Source of the DNA: Wyeomyia smithii
Lineage: Eukaryota; Arthropoda; Insecta; Diptera; Culicidae
Assembly (NCBI RefSeq): GCF_029784165.1
Contig: NC_073696.1
Location: 2,852,001 to 2,916,000, forward strand
Direction: 5' to 3'
DNA length: 64,000 nt
Part shown: positions 1-12,500 of the stretch, in pieces
How the letters are laid out: each line of letters begins with the position of its first letter
How positions within the stretch are numbered: position 1 is the stretch's first letter
Translations under genes and position numbers: made by a program
The notes under the pieces: generated by a model
The model's input: the letters and a program-made list of their open reading frames with translations, nothing else
What the model was told of the DNA's origin: nothing
Databases searched by the model: none

Positions 1-304
1 AGTGCATAGTTATGTAAGCTCTCCCGATCTCGATCTCATAAATGTTATAATGCCTGAAACCAAGAACGTCATTAAATAACAGGGTTTCTGGAACTATTCC
101 TTCAATAAAAAAATCCTAAAAAAATCGAATTTGAGGGTCCAAGCGTGAAAAATTCCTTGCAGAATCGTCTGCATATGCCACCAATAAATCATCCCCGCAT
201 ATTTGTTGGAGTCGGCACACCAGTCGATAATGGTATAGCACGATCAGCCGCGAGAGATTTTCGTTTACAAGCAATCGAGAGCTGGAGCGTGGAGTGACTA
301 GGCG

Positions 305-966
305 CATGGTTATCGAAAATATAAGCTGAAACATACTATAACTTTGTGAGGAAAACTCTTGGGGATGTGTGGCCTTCAACAAAAACGTGGGTTTTGTATG
401 TCCAAATGCTTCTTTAAAACAACGTTTTCTTGTAAAATGTAGCCAACAAAAGTTAAGTGCAAAAAATTAACTTTCAAGTAACTTTTGCAGAAAATACTCT
501 GTAACTCTGTACCCAATGAAGATAAGAATTTTGTTTGTTGTGCAAAGATTCATATTTTTGCACGTTCTAAACCTTTGCCGAATAATCCATTCCTCTATCT
601 CTTAACACAAAAAAGTTAGTAATAATGATATATGAAAACCTACTGTAACCTATGTTCGCCGTACTCTGATATGGGTGGATTGGGACAAATGGGTTCTAAA
701 AGAGTTTATCGTACTTCAGCTTAACTACGAGGAAAAGTATTGACATCATGAATCCACTTGCCCCTTTTTAACCTATACGTTCTTGAAGTTATCGAAAAAA
801 TAAGCTAAAATATGATAAAACTTTGATGGGAAAAGTCCTGGAGATATATAACCTTTGGCAAAAATGTGTGTTTTGTATGTCCTAACAATTCCGCTGAACA
901 ATACTTTCATGTAAAATGCAACTAACAAAAGTTGAGTACAAAAAACTAACTTTTAAGTAAGTTCCA
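305..966. repeat. Diverged direct duplication of ~180 bp
   Basis: Two diverged copies of one sequence lie at about 311-490 and 790-966. Each copy carries, in the same order, tatcgaaaa-ataagctgaaa, a ttttgtatgtcc block, and a caaaagttnagt...aaaaantaactttnaagtaa block. There is no coding signal. The copies look like old AT-rich interspersed repeat sequence. Confidence 0.6.
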
Positions 967-1136
967 TGTAATACGAGTTTCTTGACAGCTACACTGAAAA
1001 ATAAAGCGTTTCAAAAAACTCCTGTGACAGTTTATTTATCTTTTGCCTTGATGACATTCGACAGTTTTGAAAAAATAGTCGTATTATGCAGCAAACTAGG
1101 TTTCTTTGTATAAATGTGCTGATACAATAGGGGGTG

Positions 1137-1500
1137 TCTTTAATTTTTTTACATACCCATTCAACATCTTTGGGCTATTCTCAAGAAAAAAGTTCGAGAA
1201 CAGAACCCGACGAATTTGAATGTACTGAAGCGCGTCATCTCTGAGGAATGGGACAAAATCGAACCAAATACCTTCCAAAAACTTGTGGAGTCTATGCCAG
1301 ATCGATGCCAAGCCGTGATTCTGGCGAAAGGAGGCCACACTAAATATTAAGCGTGTAAGTTCCCAGGGTGTGTTTAATTTTTTGACATGAATTTTATGCC
1401 TTTTTTCACTTGAATAACTATGTTAAGAGAAATGTTAACCATGAAATGTTGTTTTTGTTATTAAATGAAAGATAAACTCTATAATTTTTTTACATACTGT
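1137..1500 (+). mobile_element. Tc1-like transposase C-terminal relic
   Basis: Plus-strand translation of 1208-1350 gives the typical end of a Tc1-family transposase: NLNVLKRVISEEW, then KLVESMPDRCQAVI, then AKGGHTKY and a TAA stop at 1348-1350. The family is a cut-and-paste DNA transposase with a DDE catalytic core and duplicates a TA target. The catalytic domain is absent here, so the copy is dead. A candidate right terminus, aatttttttacatactg followed by TA, ends at 1499. I see no matching left terminus. The minus-strand open frame over the same bases is a shadow. Confidence 0.75.
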
Positions 1501-1849
1501 ACTTTATAACTTTGTACCAGAAGAAGATAGGAAGTTATTTTTTTTATTTTAAGTATAGTAATCTTTTCATACTTTTTGACAATTTTCGATCATGCAGGTC
1601 ATTTATACAAACAATTGTTCCGAAGACTTTATTAAACTAGGATGAAGGTGAAAGGCGCTATGGAATTAAGTTCCACTTTTTGCCTTATTGGGCCACTGTG
1701 GACTGTCTTCTTCTTCACTAGCACGACGATGCCGTCTATGAATGTTGTGGGGATAGCTCAAGTGAGCGCGTCATTTATCACACGATTGAGTTCCCGGTGA
1801 GTAACGTTGAATGGTAGAACTCTTGTGGGAGATGCACACATTGAGGATT

Positions 1850-3249
1850 AACCATTTGTTTCCGTTGTGGCGATTCAAGATTTAATCACCACGGGCAAAG
1901 TGCATATGCGATCTCGATAGTGCTGACCAGCAATCCGCCTTCGAGGTGCATTGTGTCGCGTGTGCACTGCTGCTCGTTGTCTTCGTCTATTGAAGACAAA
2001 GGAACGCATCATCGGTTTTTCCTACCGGACGCTTTGTGTGATGGAATGGTGGTTGGTATGTCCCGTGCGCTAATTGTGGAGAAGAGCAGCTGCAGAAGCT
2101 AAGTATTTTTTCTCGTTTTTTTTACAATATCTTTTGCTGATTGGCATTTTGTGTGTATGGCTCACGCGTCCAACATGGATGACGATGGTGGCATGACCGA
2201 ATGCGGGGATGAAAACCCGCTCGTTCCACCGCCTTGCCCTCCCGGATACAAAGTTTCAAGGGTTAAAAATGGAGCCCAGCAGGAACCTACCCATCGGCCA
2301 AAGCAGTATCCGGAGGGCAAACCTGGTATTGGGGTTGTGTTCTTTCGGTCGAAAGAAAAAGCATTGAACAGTTTGAAGTTGGTACTCGTGCGATAAGCAT
2401 CTCTTTAGCGAGCTCTACAAATCAAAACTTCTATTGTTGAATCCTTTCGTTTTCCTTCTCCCTATTGTTGAATCAAGTTCATACAGTTCATAGCAAAACT
2501 ATTGTGCACAAAGAACGAATTCGTCGGGCGTTATGACGTACGACCCTGATGGCGGAGTGTCATCATGGATATTTGCGTCTAGATTTAGCCAATTAGGAAA
2601 TATCGATGACGAATAAATAAAAAAGCGATCAACGACTGGAATGACTCAGAATCAGAAGAAATGTACAATTATCAGGAATGAGATACAGGAGACGATGTTT
2701 GTTAAGGAAGCGCGTCTGCAAGGAAACAATGGATCACGCTACTTAATACTGACTCGTACAGATGAAGCTGAAACAATGAAGAAGGTGTCACCCTTTTTCA
2801 TCAAAAAGGCAATTGATCAAAATACTCCTTACGTTACAATGAGTCGGATGCGAGAAGGGGAAACCCATGTTGAGGTCAGTGGATAGACAACAGGCTGAAA
2901 AACGTGTTTAAACAACTAAGGGAGTGATTACCTGACGCGACTTCAAGTTGAGGTACTTGAAGAAATCTTGGAGGAACTTAAAGCCGAACACTTGTTTGAA
3001 ATCAGACGGTTCAATGATCGCATCATGGACGGAAAATCAATACCATCAGCTACTTTCGTACTAAATTTTAACCTGGAACAATTGCCAACTTCTATAAACA
3101 TCGGTTTCTACAATTGCAGAGTGAAACAGTATGTTCCGTCTCCGTTGAGATGTTTTAACTGCCTTCAATTTGGCCACAGTAAAGAACGTTGCAGAGGAAA
3201 TCGGATCTTTGATAAATGCGAAGGAAACTGTTCAACATCAGTAGTATAA
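1850..3249 (+). pseudogene. Decayed I-type non-LTR ORF1 (gag-like)
   Basis: Several broken frames on the plus strand together resemble an I/R1-type LINE ORF1, the nucleic-acid-binding gag-like protein. At 2151-2396 the motifs PKQYPEGKPG and VVFFRSKEKALNSLKLV parallel LYPDGAQG and VYFRPKAGPKSKKLNLL of the I-type ORF1 at 45.6 kb. At 2641-2890 there is SPFFIKKAI...ETHVEVSG. At 2968-3249 there is IRRFNDRIMDG followed by a CCHC zinc knuckle, CFNCLQFGHSKERC, and a second knuckle that breaks off. Stops and frameshifts separate the parts. Pieces from two related elements may be mixed. Confidence 0.6.
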
Positions 3250-4500
3250 GAAAGCCTTCCCATATGACTCTTTCTCCATTTTATAGCCTCGCTCTTGCCT
3301 GTGCGGATGTCTCCGGATGCATGATGCCGCAGTTTGGGTCCCTATTGTGCTCCGTTTGCGTTTTAGAGTAGCTCGACCCGTATGACTAATTTCACAGCTG
3401 ACTACTTCTGATTTGAATTGACCGTTTATTACCTGGCCGGTGGAGGACCTACCAAAACTAAACCTCGATCGCTGGGCAACACCATCGGCGATCTAGTGAG
3501 GGTGGGCAACACTAGCCTCTTTTAAACGGCTAGCACGGCCGTGAGCTGCTTTCTCGCTCTCAGGGTTGACTTTGACATCGAAAGGCTGATCAAAGAATTG
3601 GATGTTCGGGCAATGAAAGGACAATAGTTAATTTTAAAACTATATTAATCTGCTATCCACTTACACGATCGCAAGTTTTACTGTGCCGGCCGGCCTTCAC
3701 TGCTGCTGCTGCTGTTTCGGGTGCTGATGATGCTCGTGGCCTCTGTCGCGTTTATGCTGCTCAGCTTGGTTGTACAGCGGTGTCTGCTGCCGCTGTCTCG
3801 GCTGTGGTAAAAGGGCCGCTACGGGTGACGCTGGTTCTCCGAGGGTAACGATGGTGCGTGTAGGGCGACTCAACGGCTTGCGCCGTGATATAGGTGGCCA
3901 CTAAATAAGTTGGTTAATCCAAGAAAAGCGCTGTTACAATGTGCGGGAGGTGGTTGGCTTCGTACCACACATAACCTGTCTAGGCAAATCGGGCTGTTTC
4001 TTCTTCGCTCGTCCCGTGCCTTCCAATCCGATTCTACGGATAAAATCCTGGGTCCTGATTCAATTTTCACCCAATCTCGAACCAATGTAGCACCAAGGCT
4101 TTGCTTTTCTTTACAGACTCCGTTCGATTTTGCCAAACACGACATGGCTGAATTTGCGGTTCGGTTTGCGGAATTTGAACGGTTCTCTTTTCATGACGTT
4201 TTTTCATAGATATTTCCACCAATGAACTAGTTTTAGTTCCAAGTCGTTTGAGGTGTCACTTAATGAATTGAGGCTGATGACCTAGATACTTGATATTACT
4301 ACCCGAATAATTAGAGGCTTAGTACTGCTTAGATCATGATCATTATACATATTACCGGCACATGTTCCGGTCATGTTCCAGGAACCGTTTAACCGATTCC
4401 GGTCATTCGCTCCGGCAACATTAAGAACCAAAATACCTTTCTTTTGGAGGATGTGAGCTTAAATTTGTTGAAATAATCAAGAAGACTAAGAAATGTGGTC
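3250..4500. other. Unassigned spacer
   Basis: I recognise no gene. There is a CTG/TGC-rich stretch around 3700-3800. Overlapping open frames on both strands at 3870-4209 have no recognisable motif. A CCGGT/TTCCGG-rich stretch with short repeats lies at 4355-4420. Confidence 0.4.
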
Positions 4501-4744
4501 AGACATTATCGCTCGTTTTGGCACATGTGTGCCAAAATCGAACCGTGTCAAAAGTAAAACGAGCTCAAATCAAACAGACCCTATATAAAACTATTGTAAT
4601 CCTACGTCAACTATGCGGTCGTATCCCGGATACCACCCTCCTACTATTTTTTAACGTTAACGAGTGTTTAGTGAGTAAATTTGGTTTGAGATATTTCTAC
4701 TCAAATTCTATAGTGAAGTGAAAGTGTAGTGAAGTTTTCCAGTT

Positions 4745-6043
4745 ATGCCTGGAAAAAATAAAAAAGCTCGCTTTGATGCGGCTTCAAGGAAACGTGAGGC
4801 ATCTCCTCCAAGTGACACTGAAATTTCGACTAACAGGTATGATATTCTTTCTTCCGTTGGGGATCAAAAAATTCAAACTTCTCATACTGAGCATAAAGCC
4901 GTTATGAATAAGGTTAAAGTTCCACCTATTGTGGTATTTGTAGCAAATTTTAAAGCATTTCGATCAGAGCTTTCATCGTTTCTGTCGAATGTGAAAGTTA
5001 ATTTTCAAATTGGCCGCCAAGGCGAAATTCGTATTTTGGCCGAATCTTTTGATGGCCATAAACATCTTTTACAGTATTTGACTGAAAAGATGTATAAATT
5101 TTACTCTTTTGATGCCAAAAACGAGAGACCGTTTAAGGCTGTGTTGAAAGGTCTCTCAAATGATCAAAGTATTGATGAAATCAAAGATTGTTTGTCAGAA
5201 TCACTTGGTTCTGCCCCCAACCAAGTAATTTTGATGAAACGAAAGGCAAATGCCAAAATTTTTCAAACTGGAATACACCAGGAAAATTACTTAGTACATT
5301 TTGATCGTACCAAAGTAAATAATTTGAAATGTTTGGAAAAAGCACGTGTTTTATTCAACGTTCGAATAAAGTGGGAGAATTTCAAGAGACATGGAGAAAT
5401 CCATAATCTTACTCAATGTCGGAATTGTCAAGCCTATGGCCATGGAACTCGAAACTGCCATATGGCAGCAAAATGTATGATTTGTGGTGACACTGGTCAC
5501 ACGAAAGATATCTGCCCCGTGAAAGAGACCAGTAATAGTTTCAAATGTGTAAATTGTGGGGGAAATCACAAATCTAATTTCTTTAATTGTCCTGTAAGGT
5601 CAAAAATTATTGCTTCCAGACAACGTAGAAATTCTAAGCAACCTGTTGTCAATGTGGGTATACAAAAGACTTTCAATACTGTTCAGGCATCACCAGCACA
5701 TTCATTAGCAGGTGTGTCTGTAGGTAATAATTTAAATTCAGATAACAAATTTCAGACAAAAAATCCTGTTCAGGCAACACCAGGCTGTTCATATGCCAGT
5801 GTCCTTTCAGGTAATATTTCAAATTCAAACAGTAACAAACCATTCGTGTTTGGTGCTGAAAAGTCAGCCAGTATTGATTTAGGTAGTCCAACTCCCGAAA
5901 AGATTGAATACCTACAACAATCCATGCTGCAGCTAATGTCCGTTTTGTTGAACTGTAACTCGATGTACGAGGCTGTTCAAGAAGGTATAAAATTTACAAC
6001 TAATATTGTTATGAAATTGAAATTCAGCAATGATTTTAAATAA
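4745..6043 (+). CDS. Jockey-type ORF1 (gag-like zinc-knuckle protein)
   Basis: This is an uninterrupted 432-codon frame. ORF1 proteins of this group bind element RNA and form the ribonucleoprotein used in target-primed reverse transcription. The N-terminus is lysine/arginine-rich. Residues ~55-215 resemble the PRE_C2HC-type region found before the knuckles in Jockey-like gag proteins. Three zinc knuckles follow at about residues 224-275: CRNCQAYGHGTRNC, CMICGDTGHTKDIC and a third, CVNCGGNHK...C. The tail is Ser/Asn/Gln-rich and low in complexity. The stop overlaps the ORF2 start by 14 bp in another frame, as is common for such pairs. The frame is intact although ORF2 is broken. Confidence 0.85.
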   Translation: MPGKNKKARFDAASRKREASPPSDTEISTNRYDILSSVGDQKIQTSHTEHKAVMNKVKVPPIVVFVANFKAFRSELSSFLSNVKVNFQIGRQGEIRILAESFDGHKHLLQYLTEKMYKFYSFDAKNERPFKAVLKGLSNDQSIDEIKDCLSESLGSAPNQVILMKRKANAKIFQTGIHQENYLVHFDRTKVNNLKCLEKARVLFNVRIKWENFKRHGEIHNLTQCRNCQAYGHGTRNCHMAAKCMICGDTGHTKDICPVKETSNSFKCVNCGGNHKSNFFNCPVRSKIIASRQRRNSKQPVVNVGIQKTFNTVQASPAHSLAGVSVGNNLNSDNKFQTKNPVQATPGCSYASVLSGNISNSNSNKPFVFGAEKSASIDLGSPTPEKIEYLQQSMLQLMSVLLNCNSMYEAVQEGIKFTTNIVMKLKFSNDFK

Positions 6044-7577
6044 TGCTGTAAATTTTCTAAATTGGAATGCTCGCTCTTTAAAAGCGAAAGAGGATGAATT
6101 TTTCAATTTTATAACAGTCCACGATGTGCATATTACAGTTGTGACTGAAACGCTTTTAAAGCCAAATATTAAACTAAAAAAGAACCCAAATTATATAGTT
6201 CATAGGTTTGATAGAATTGATGTTGCCGGTGGTGGAGTTGCAATAGTTATCCACCGTCGAATAAAACATCGTGTTTTACCCCATCTTGAAACCAAAGTTA
6301 TCGAGAGTTTGGGAATTGAAATTGAAACAAGTATTGGCATTTTATTTATAGCCGCAGTGTATTTGCCTTTTCAATGCACTGGTGAGCGAAAAAATTATTT
6401 CAAGGGAGATTTGCAAAACCTCACAAGAAACAAATCTAAATTTTTAATCATCGGTGATTTTAATGCGAAACATCGATCTTGGAATAATGCTCAAAGCAAT
6501 TCCAATGGAAAAATATTGTTTACTGATTGCTCGGCTGGATTTTATTCAGTTTTATTTCCAAATGGTCCTACATGTTATTCTTCTATTAGGAATCCAACTA
6601 CAATTGATTTGGTACTAACAAATCAAAGCCATTCATGCAGTGATTTATTAACTCATGCTGACTTTGATTCTGATCATCTTCCCATAACATTTTCTATTTC
6701 CCATGAAACTATTTTAAATCCCACAAATTATTATCACAAGACTAATTGGGATAGATATCGTTCTACGATCGAGGAAAATTTGAATGATGGTATTATTTTA
6801 CAAAATAGTGCTGACATTGACAGAGCATTGGAAAATTTTAGCAGCTTAATACTCAATGCCCGTAATTTATCAGTTCCTAAGGCAAGAGTGAAATTTAATG
6901 CACCAACTATTGACAGTGAACTTCAACTTCTTATACGTTTGAAGAACATACGGAGACGTCAATACCAAAGATCTCGTGATCCTGCTTTGAAAATTATTTT
7001 TCAAGAATTACAAAAGGAAATTAAACATAGATTCACTCTCTTGCGAAATGAGAATTTCATGAGAGAAGTTGAACAACTAAAACCTTATTCAAAACCTTTC
7101 TGGAAGCTTTCGAAGGTTCTTAAGAAACCTTCGAAGCCCATTCCAGTCCTTAAAGATGGTGATTGCATTTTTCTAACGAATGAACAAAAATCTCAAAAAC
7201 TTGCTCAGCAGTTTGAGAGCGTTCATAACTCGAATTTGAACGTAGTAAGTACTATTGAAAATGAAGTAAACCAAAAGTATGATCAGATCACCACCCAAGA
7301 ATTTCTTTCTGAAGAGGTATTGGAAACAAACTAGAATGAGGTGCGAACTATTCTCAAAAAATTCAAAAATATGAAAGCACCAGGAGATGATGGGATTTTC
7401 TATATCCTTATTAAAAGACTTCCCGAAAACTTTTTTAATTTCTTTTGATAAAAATTTTTAACAGATGCTTCGCACTAGCACATTTTTCTACGAAATGGAA
7501 AAATGCCAAAGTCACTCCAATTTTAAAACCCGAAAAGAATCCAGCTGAGGCATCAAGTTATCGACCAATTAGTTTGG
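6030..7577 (+). pseudogene. Jockey-type ORF2, endonuclease plus partial RT, truncated
   Basis: The apurinic-type endonuclease is visible from WNARS near the start, then TETLLKPN, RRIKHR, the catalytic IIGDFNAKHRSW block (residue ~140) and SDHLPITF (residue ~215). These domains nick target DNA and copy the RNA into the genome. The frame stops at 7332-7334, where the related copy at 42.6-45.2 kb reads Leu (NLNE against N-stop-NE), so this is a nonsense change. It then runs through MKAPGDDGIF, suffers further stops around 7447, and is lost after YRPISL at about 7576. The RT catalytic YADD region is absent, so the copy cannot be functional. Confidence 0.85.
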
Positions 7578-8696
7578 AATTGAGTCTGGTCTCCTGAAGT
7601 GGCTTGAATCATATTCAACAAACAGGCAACAAATAATAAAATTCAATGGAAAATAGTCAAATCCCATTCGAGTTACTTCAGGTGTTCCCCAAGGCTCCCA
7701 CTTAGGACCACTTCTTTTCATTTTGTACTTATACGACATTTCCTTCATCCTCAAAAATGTTAAAGTTCTAATATATGCCGACGACATGAAGCTGTTTTTG
7801 GAAATAAAAAATCAAGAAGATATCAATGTATTTCAGAATGAAATCCACACATTTTACATCTGGTGTAAGAAAAGCCTACTTGAAGTAAATGTAAAAAAAT
7901 GCAATGTAATATCCTTTAGCAGAAAATTAACAACACCCAAAATTGTAATTGCATTAGGGGATCAGAATGTGAAGAAATGTGATAAAGTTAGGGATTTAGG
8001 AATAATCTTAGATTCTAAACTTAATTTCATCGACCACTATAACACTATCATACACAAGGCAAACAACATGTTAGGGTTTATCAAACGCTTCTGTTATAAT
8101 TTTCAAGACCCGTACACTATCAAAACTTTGTATATTGCCTATGTGAGGTCAATACTGGAATACTGTAGCATTGTGTGGTCTCCTCGTCCTGGCGTACATG
8201 AAGAAAGAATAGAATCAGTACAAAAGCAATTTCTACTATATGCTCTTCGTAAGCTAGGTTGGACCGCACATCGTCTTCCGTCATATGAAGCACGCTGCAT
8301 GTTGATTGACATTCAAACATTAAAAGAACGGCGAGAGTACGCGATGGCTTCATTTGTAAACGATATCGTTTCGCAGAGCGTTGACTCAGCAGTACTACTT
8401 TCTAAATTGAACTTTTATGCACCCATTCGACAACTTCGACACCGTAGTTCATTTGCTCTTAACCATCATCGTACGGAATACGCAAAAAATGGACCTATAA
8501 ATAGTATGATGAATTCTTATAATCAACCCTGCGAAGCCATTGATTTTACGATGTCCCGGTATAAACTGAAACAGTATTTCAAGTCCTTGAGGCTGAGGAC
8601 ACAAAATTAATTTGTTTTATGTTCGTGTATAGTTAAGAAATTAATGTAACTAGTCTACATATATGATTGACGAAATAAATAAATAAATAAATCCTT
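7578..8696 (+). mobile_element. 5'-truncated CR1/L2-like LINE tail
   Basis: A reverse-transcriptase C-terminal part begins abruptly at the junction with the Jockey element. GIESGLLKWLESYS is followed by SGVPQGSHLGPLLF at ~7675-7720 and then the catalytic YADD in LIYADDMKLFLEI within the open frame 7723-8610 (295 aa). VRDLGIILDSKLNF and AYVRSILEYCSIVWSP come next, which is typical of CR1/L2/Rex-type RTs. One stop at ~7652 separates the first part from the long frame. After the stop at 8610 a short 3' UTR leads to an (AAAT)n tail at ~8674-8692. This is a dead, 5'-truncated insertion. Confidence 0.75.
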
Positions 8697-9517
8697 CATC
8701 GACTCGTAAAAAAACTAAAAAAAAAACCCACAGGGACCAATCCCCAATCGTCAAAGAAGATTTCGCATGCAAATATAAATTTTATTCATCATCAGGCAGC
8801 GCCATTGTATCACCACTAAAGTTAGTTGTCAACCACGTGGATCTCCAGGGGTATTCTAAGGCGAACTTGTGAATCGTGTGGTGGTTCTAAAACCCAAATT
8901 ATTTATCCGCCTAAACAGTCTGCTTTTGAATGAAAAAAAAAATCGTTGCACAGCTACGCCCTTTAACAGTCCACATAAGGACCGATTATCGGAAGGTGGT
9001 TATTAGTCATCCACCAAAACTCGTTCCTGCGGACTCATTATTTAGTAACATTGAACCATGACGCACAATAAAAAAAATTATTAATTTTACACTTGATATA
9101 AATAATTAGACTAAATTCATCTTCCTTCTTCCTCTCAACTAGTATATGATTGGTCGGCTCTTTCAGTGAGTTGTTTTTCAGATATTATTGTTGAAAAAAT
9201 TTATTTCAATTAGCTCTAACCGAGGATTACGAAGAACTAGAATTCTCTAGCTTTTATTTCTACTAAATTTTTTGTTAGTTTGATAAAATATGTTGTTAAT
9301 TTTTTTACTTTTCTATATATGCTAAGCAGGTATATATTATAATGACCATTGTTAGTAAAATGTCTGATTTCAACATCTAAACAAGTCTTAAGAGATGACT
9401 TGATTTTGATGACAAACAAACATTTGGTGTGCTTCATATCTGGGCATTGATATTCCTTTTTACTATCGGTTTCAAGCATCTTAAAAAAAAAACTTCAACA
9501 AAAATTCTAGAAAACAT
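8697..9517. other. Spacer and 3' flank of the giant ankyrin gene
   Basis: There is no gene. An A-rich stretch lies at ~8707-8731. On the minus strand, downstream of the ankyrin stop codon, an AATAAA hexamer is present near 9253-9258, about 260 bp past the stop, and could serve as its poly(A) signal. Confidence 0.4.
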
Positions 9518-12500
9518 TTAAGTATCATCCTCCAGCTTGGCTTTTAACTTTTGAATTTTGGAGAGCAGGATTCCCAGTCCATCAACGGAATTGCTACGAC
9601 TCGAGTTCTCACCTGTGGTTACAAAATCCCGCACTTTGTTCCATGCAGCGGACAAAGCTTTATGATCAATCTTCTCAACTACTAACTGATTGTGCAATGA
9701 TTGGCATTCCAGCAGATAGGAATATATCTTCCGGTGCTCGCCAATTTCAGCGGCTATAAAAACATCAAACCCAATACCGTACTCCCCTTGGTCTAGTAAA
9801 ATCCCCCTCAACTTTAAGCAAACTTCACTATCCATGGAGGCATTAACTGGACGACCAATCAAATGTTCCAGCACTATTTTGAACATTTCAACGTCGTCTT
9901 TCATTATGCAACAATTTATCGCATGCAACTTGTTGGGAGTAACGTCTGTTACCAGATCCAGGTAAAACTTTTTGGCATGCTCTAACAATATTCTTAAAGC
10001 TTCATAACCTCCGTTCAGGACAGCTTTTGCGACTGCTGTGAAACCTTCGAAGTCTTTAGCTTTTGGATCGGCTCCAGCCTGGAGGAACAATCGAGTCGCT
10101 TGGCCGTTATTGAGAGATGCAGCGACCGCCAGAACCGATTCACCATTATCGGGACGGGGAAAATTCACTACGGCAGGCTGATGACTTAGCAGTGCGTTAA
10201 CCAAGGCCATATTTCGCATGTACACGGCGTTACACAAAGGAAAGCGACCGTTCTTATCCGAGATAGTTTGGTCACTACCGTGCTGAAGCAGATATTCGAC
10301 CACCGGAAGTTTGCGATAGTCCGTGGCTTGTGCAAGTACGGTCAGGCCGTCCGAATTTTGAATGTCGAACAGATGAGTTCCACGTGAATCACGCTTGTCG
10401 GAGCTGGAGCAGTGCTCCAGAAGTCTTTTTGATGTTTCCCAAGGGGGGTCTTTACGGAGGATGTTATGCAGAAGAGTGCCCCCTTGGCTGTCCAGTAGCA
10501 AGGGATTAGCGCCATTTGCGAATAGGAGGTCTATCAGCTCGATCGTTGATGAAGGTGGGAGTAGGTGAAGAATTGTGTTACCGTCTTGATCGAAGAAATT
10601 TAGTAATGATTGTAAGGGTGGAGTTTTACTTGACTTTGAAATTTGTAATAAACAGTCGTGGTCCTGCATTTGTAGGAATCGATAACAAGTTGGAGGATCA
10701 GAGCTGGAGTAATCTTTTAGCTCAAACTCGCAGGAAAAGTTGATGGCAATATTTTTGAACATTCGCTTGATGTCGGAACACACCAAAACAATAGTTAGCT
10801 TTTCCGAACACAATGATCGAACAATTTGAAAAGACTGTTCACTCGATTGTCCTACATAAACAATTAGGTGACCTTTGACAGTGGCAGTTATTTTTCCAGT
10901 GGATTCATATTTGACCTCAAAACCATGGCTTTGTATTGGAGAGCCTGAGTTAGCGTTCAGTATTTCACACTGCATTTCAGAAAACTGCTTAACATTTTTC
11001 CCTGAAAAGTCACCGAAACTAACTACGTCAGTGACATCGCCTTCATCAGTTCTTCCAAAATGCTGCATTTTACTCAAAACTCTTTCAACAAATGAAACAT
11101 CCTCCTGAAGAAGGGCTCCCAAAATTCCAATACCAGAGCGTGTATTATTCTTGAAAAATTCCAACACCTTCCGTTCGTGCAAGATTCTTAACCATTCATT
11201 CAGATTGCTATCAAATCTATCAATCACTTCAATGTGCATTAGGCGATTCTCAACAAACGCTAAAATATCGCGCTTATTTTCGTTGGAAGCCGCTGCTGTC
11301 AAAATTTTCGCATCATTCCAGAAATCCAACCCCGAATTCAACAGAAACTGCAACATTCGAACCGATCCGTACTGTGCAGTCAAAATCAACAGTTCGGAAG
11401 TCCGACTGCGATCCGGGAATGCCTCCACGAACGTTTTAAGCATTTTAAAACACCCAAAGAAAACGGCCAGCTTAATAGCGGAGAATCTTCTCGGGTCATC
11501 CGTCCAGAAAGGATTCGCTCCTTTGGACAGTAGAAATGCTGCCGTTCGCCATTGCAGAAAGTCGGCTGCAAAACGCAGCTCCTTGTCGACTGGCAACCGG
11601 TTCTCGGGCAGCAGTGTTGCTATCATTTTTGTTCGTCCAAATCTAGCGCACAGTAGAAGGACGTTAGCAAGTTCCGGAAAGTTCCGGCATGAATCGCAAC
11701 TCGACCAGAAATGCTGGAATGCGATTTGGTTGTTCGAAAGGGCGGCAGCATGCAGATGCGTGGCGTCGATTTTGTTATTTGGAATCAACTGAGTCAAATA
11801 GGCGGGATCATTCGAATGAATCATGATGGCCGGAATTTGGAAATGATTAACAATTCCTGGTACCTGCTCTAGCAGAAAAGCAACGCACTGCCTGGAAGCG
11901 GTGGCTAGAATAACTTGGAATAGGTCATGAGGACAGTGCAGAAGGAGATCAAATATTCCTTGGTAGTCATTATTTGCTGCTAGATGATTGACAACAGCTC
12001 CTAGGATTGTGCGATAATAATTTTTACAGGCGGTGGACTTGAGAAGTTCACCCCAAGAATCCGAGGTAGAACTGCGCAGAACAGCATTCAAATCTCGCCA
12101 GTCTATTTCGGGATGCTCCGAAGGCAACACCGCAGTTTCTAACAGCGTTTTCATTCTTTGGGCCGAGGAATTTTGATTCAAAACTTCACCTTTAGTGAGA
12201 GTTAACAAATCTAAAAATCCATGCTGTCGAATTTGATCGTACAAACCAGCTGAGGACCAAAATTTAGCGGAAAGCATTGCCCCATTCAATGTTAAATTGA
12301 CAACGGCTGTTGAATCGAAACACAAAACAGCCTTCTTCAACCTGTTTTGTGAATCAATCCAATCGAAGCCAAAACTTTTCTCCTCTAGAAGATTTGATGA
12401 GTCACTTTTTCCCGTAGTTCGAAATAACTTCCATTTACTTTCCGCCATCACCAGGGCATTCAGCAGCACCTTGATCCGGGAGCTGTTGGTTAGCAAATCG

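Larger units (their letters stand above)
4560..7577 (+). mobile_element. Jockey-clade non-LTR retrotransposon, 3'-truncated
   Basis: It comprises a candidate 5' UTR (about 4560-4744), an intact ORF1 (4745-6043) and an ORF2 that starts at 6030 and carries endonuclease and the beginning of reverse transcriptase. The sequence follows the related element at 42.6-45.2 kb (minus strand) through the RT motif YRPISL at about 7560-7576, then switches abruptly to an unrelated RT. The 5' end is not precisely defined and no target-site duplication was seen. Confidence 0.8.

Noticed and set aside
3250..3910. Solo LTR of a BEL/Pao-type element
   Set aside because: There are no paired terminal motifs or target duplication to support it.
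3870..4209. Overlapping open frames on both strands
   Set aside because: There is no recognisable domain or splice context, and both strands are open over the same bases. Probably chance, or part of an unidentified repeat.
11151..11792. 213-codon plus-strand open frame inside the ankyrin gene
   Set aside because: It is antisense to a clearly coding frame, is Ser/Arg/Asn-rich and has no motif. It is a shadow of the minus-strand gene, as are the other plus-strand frames between 10.5 and 18.9 kb.
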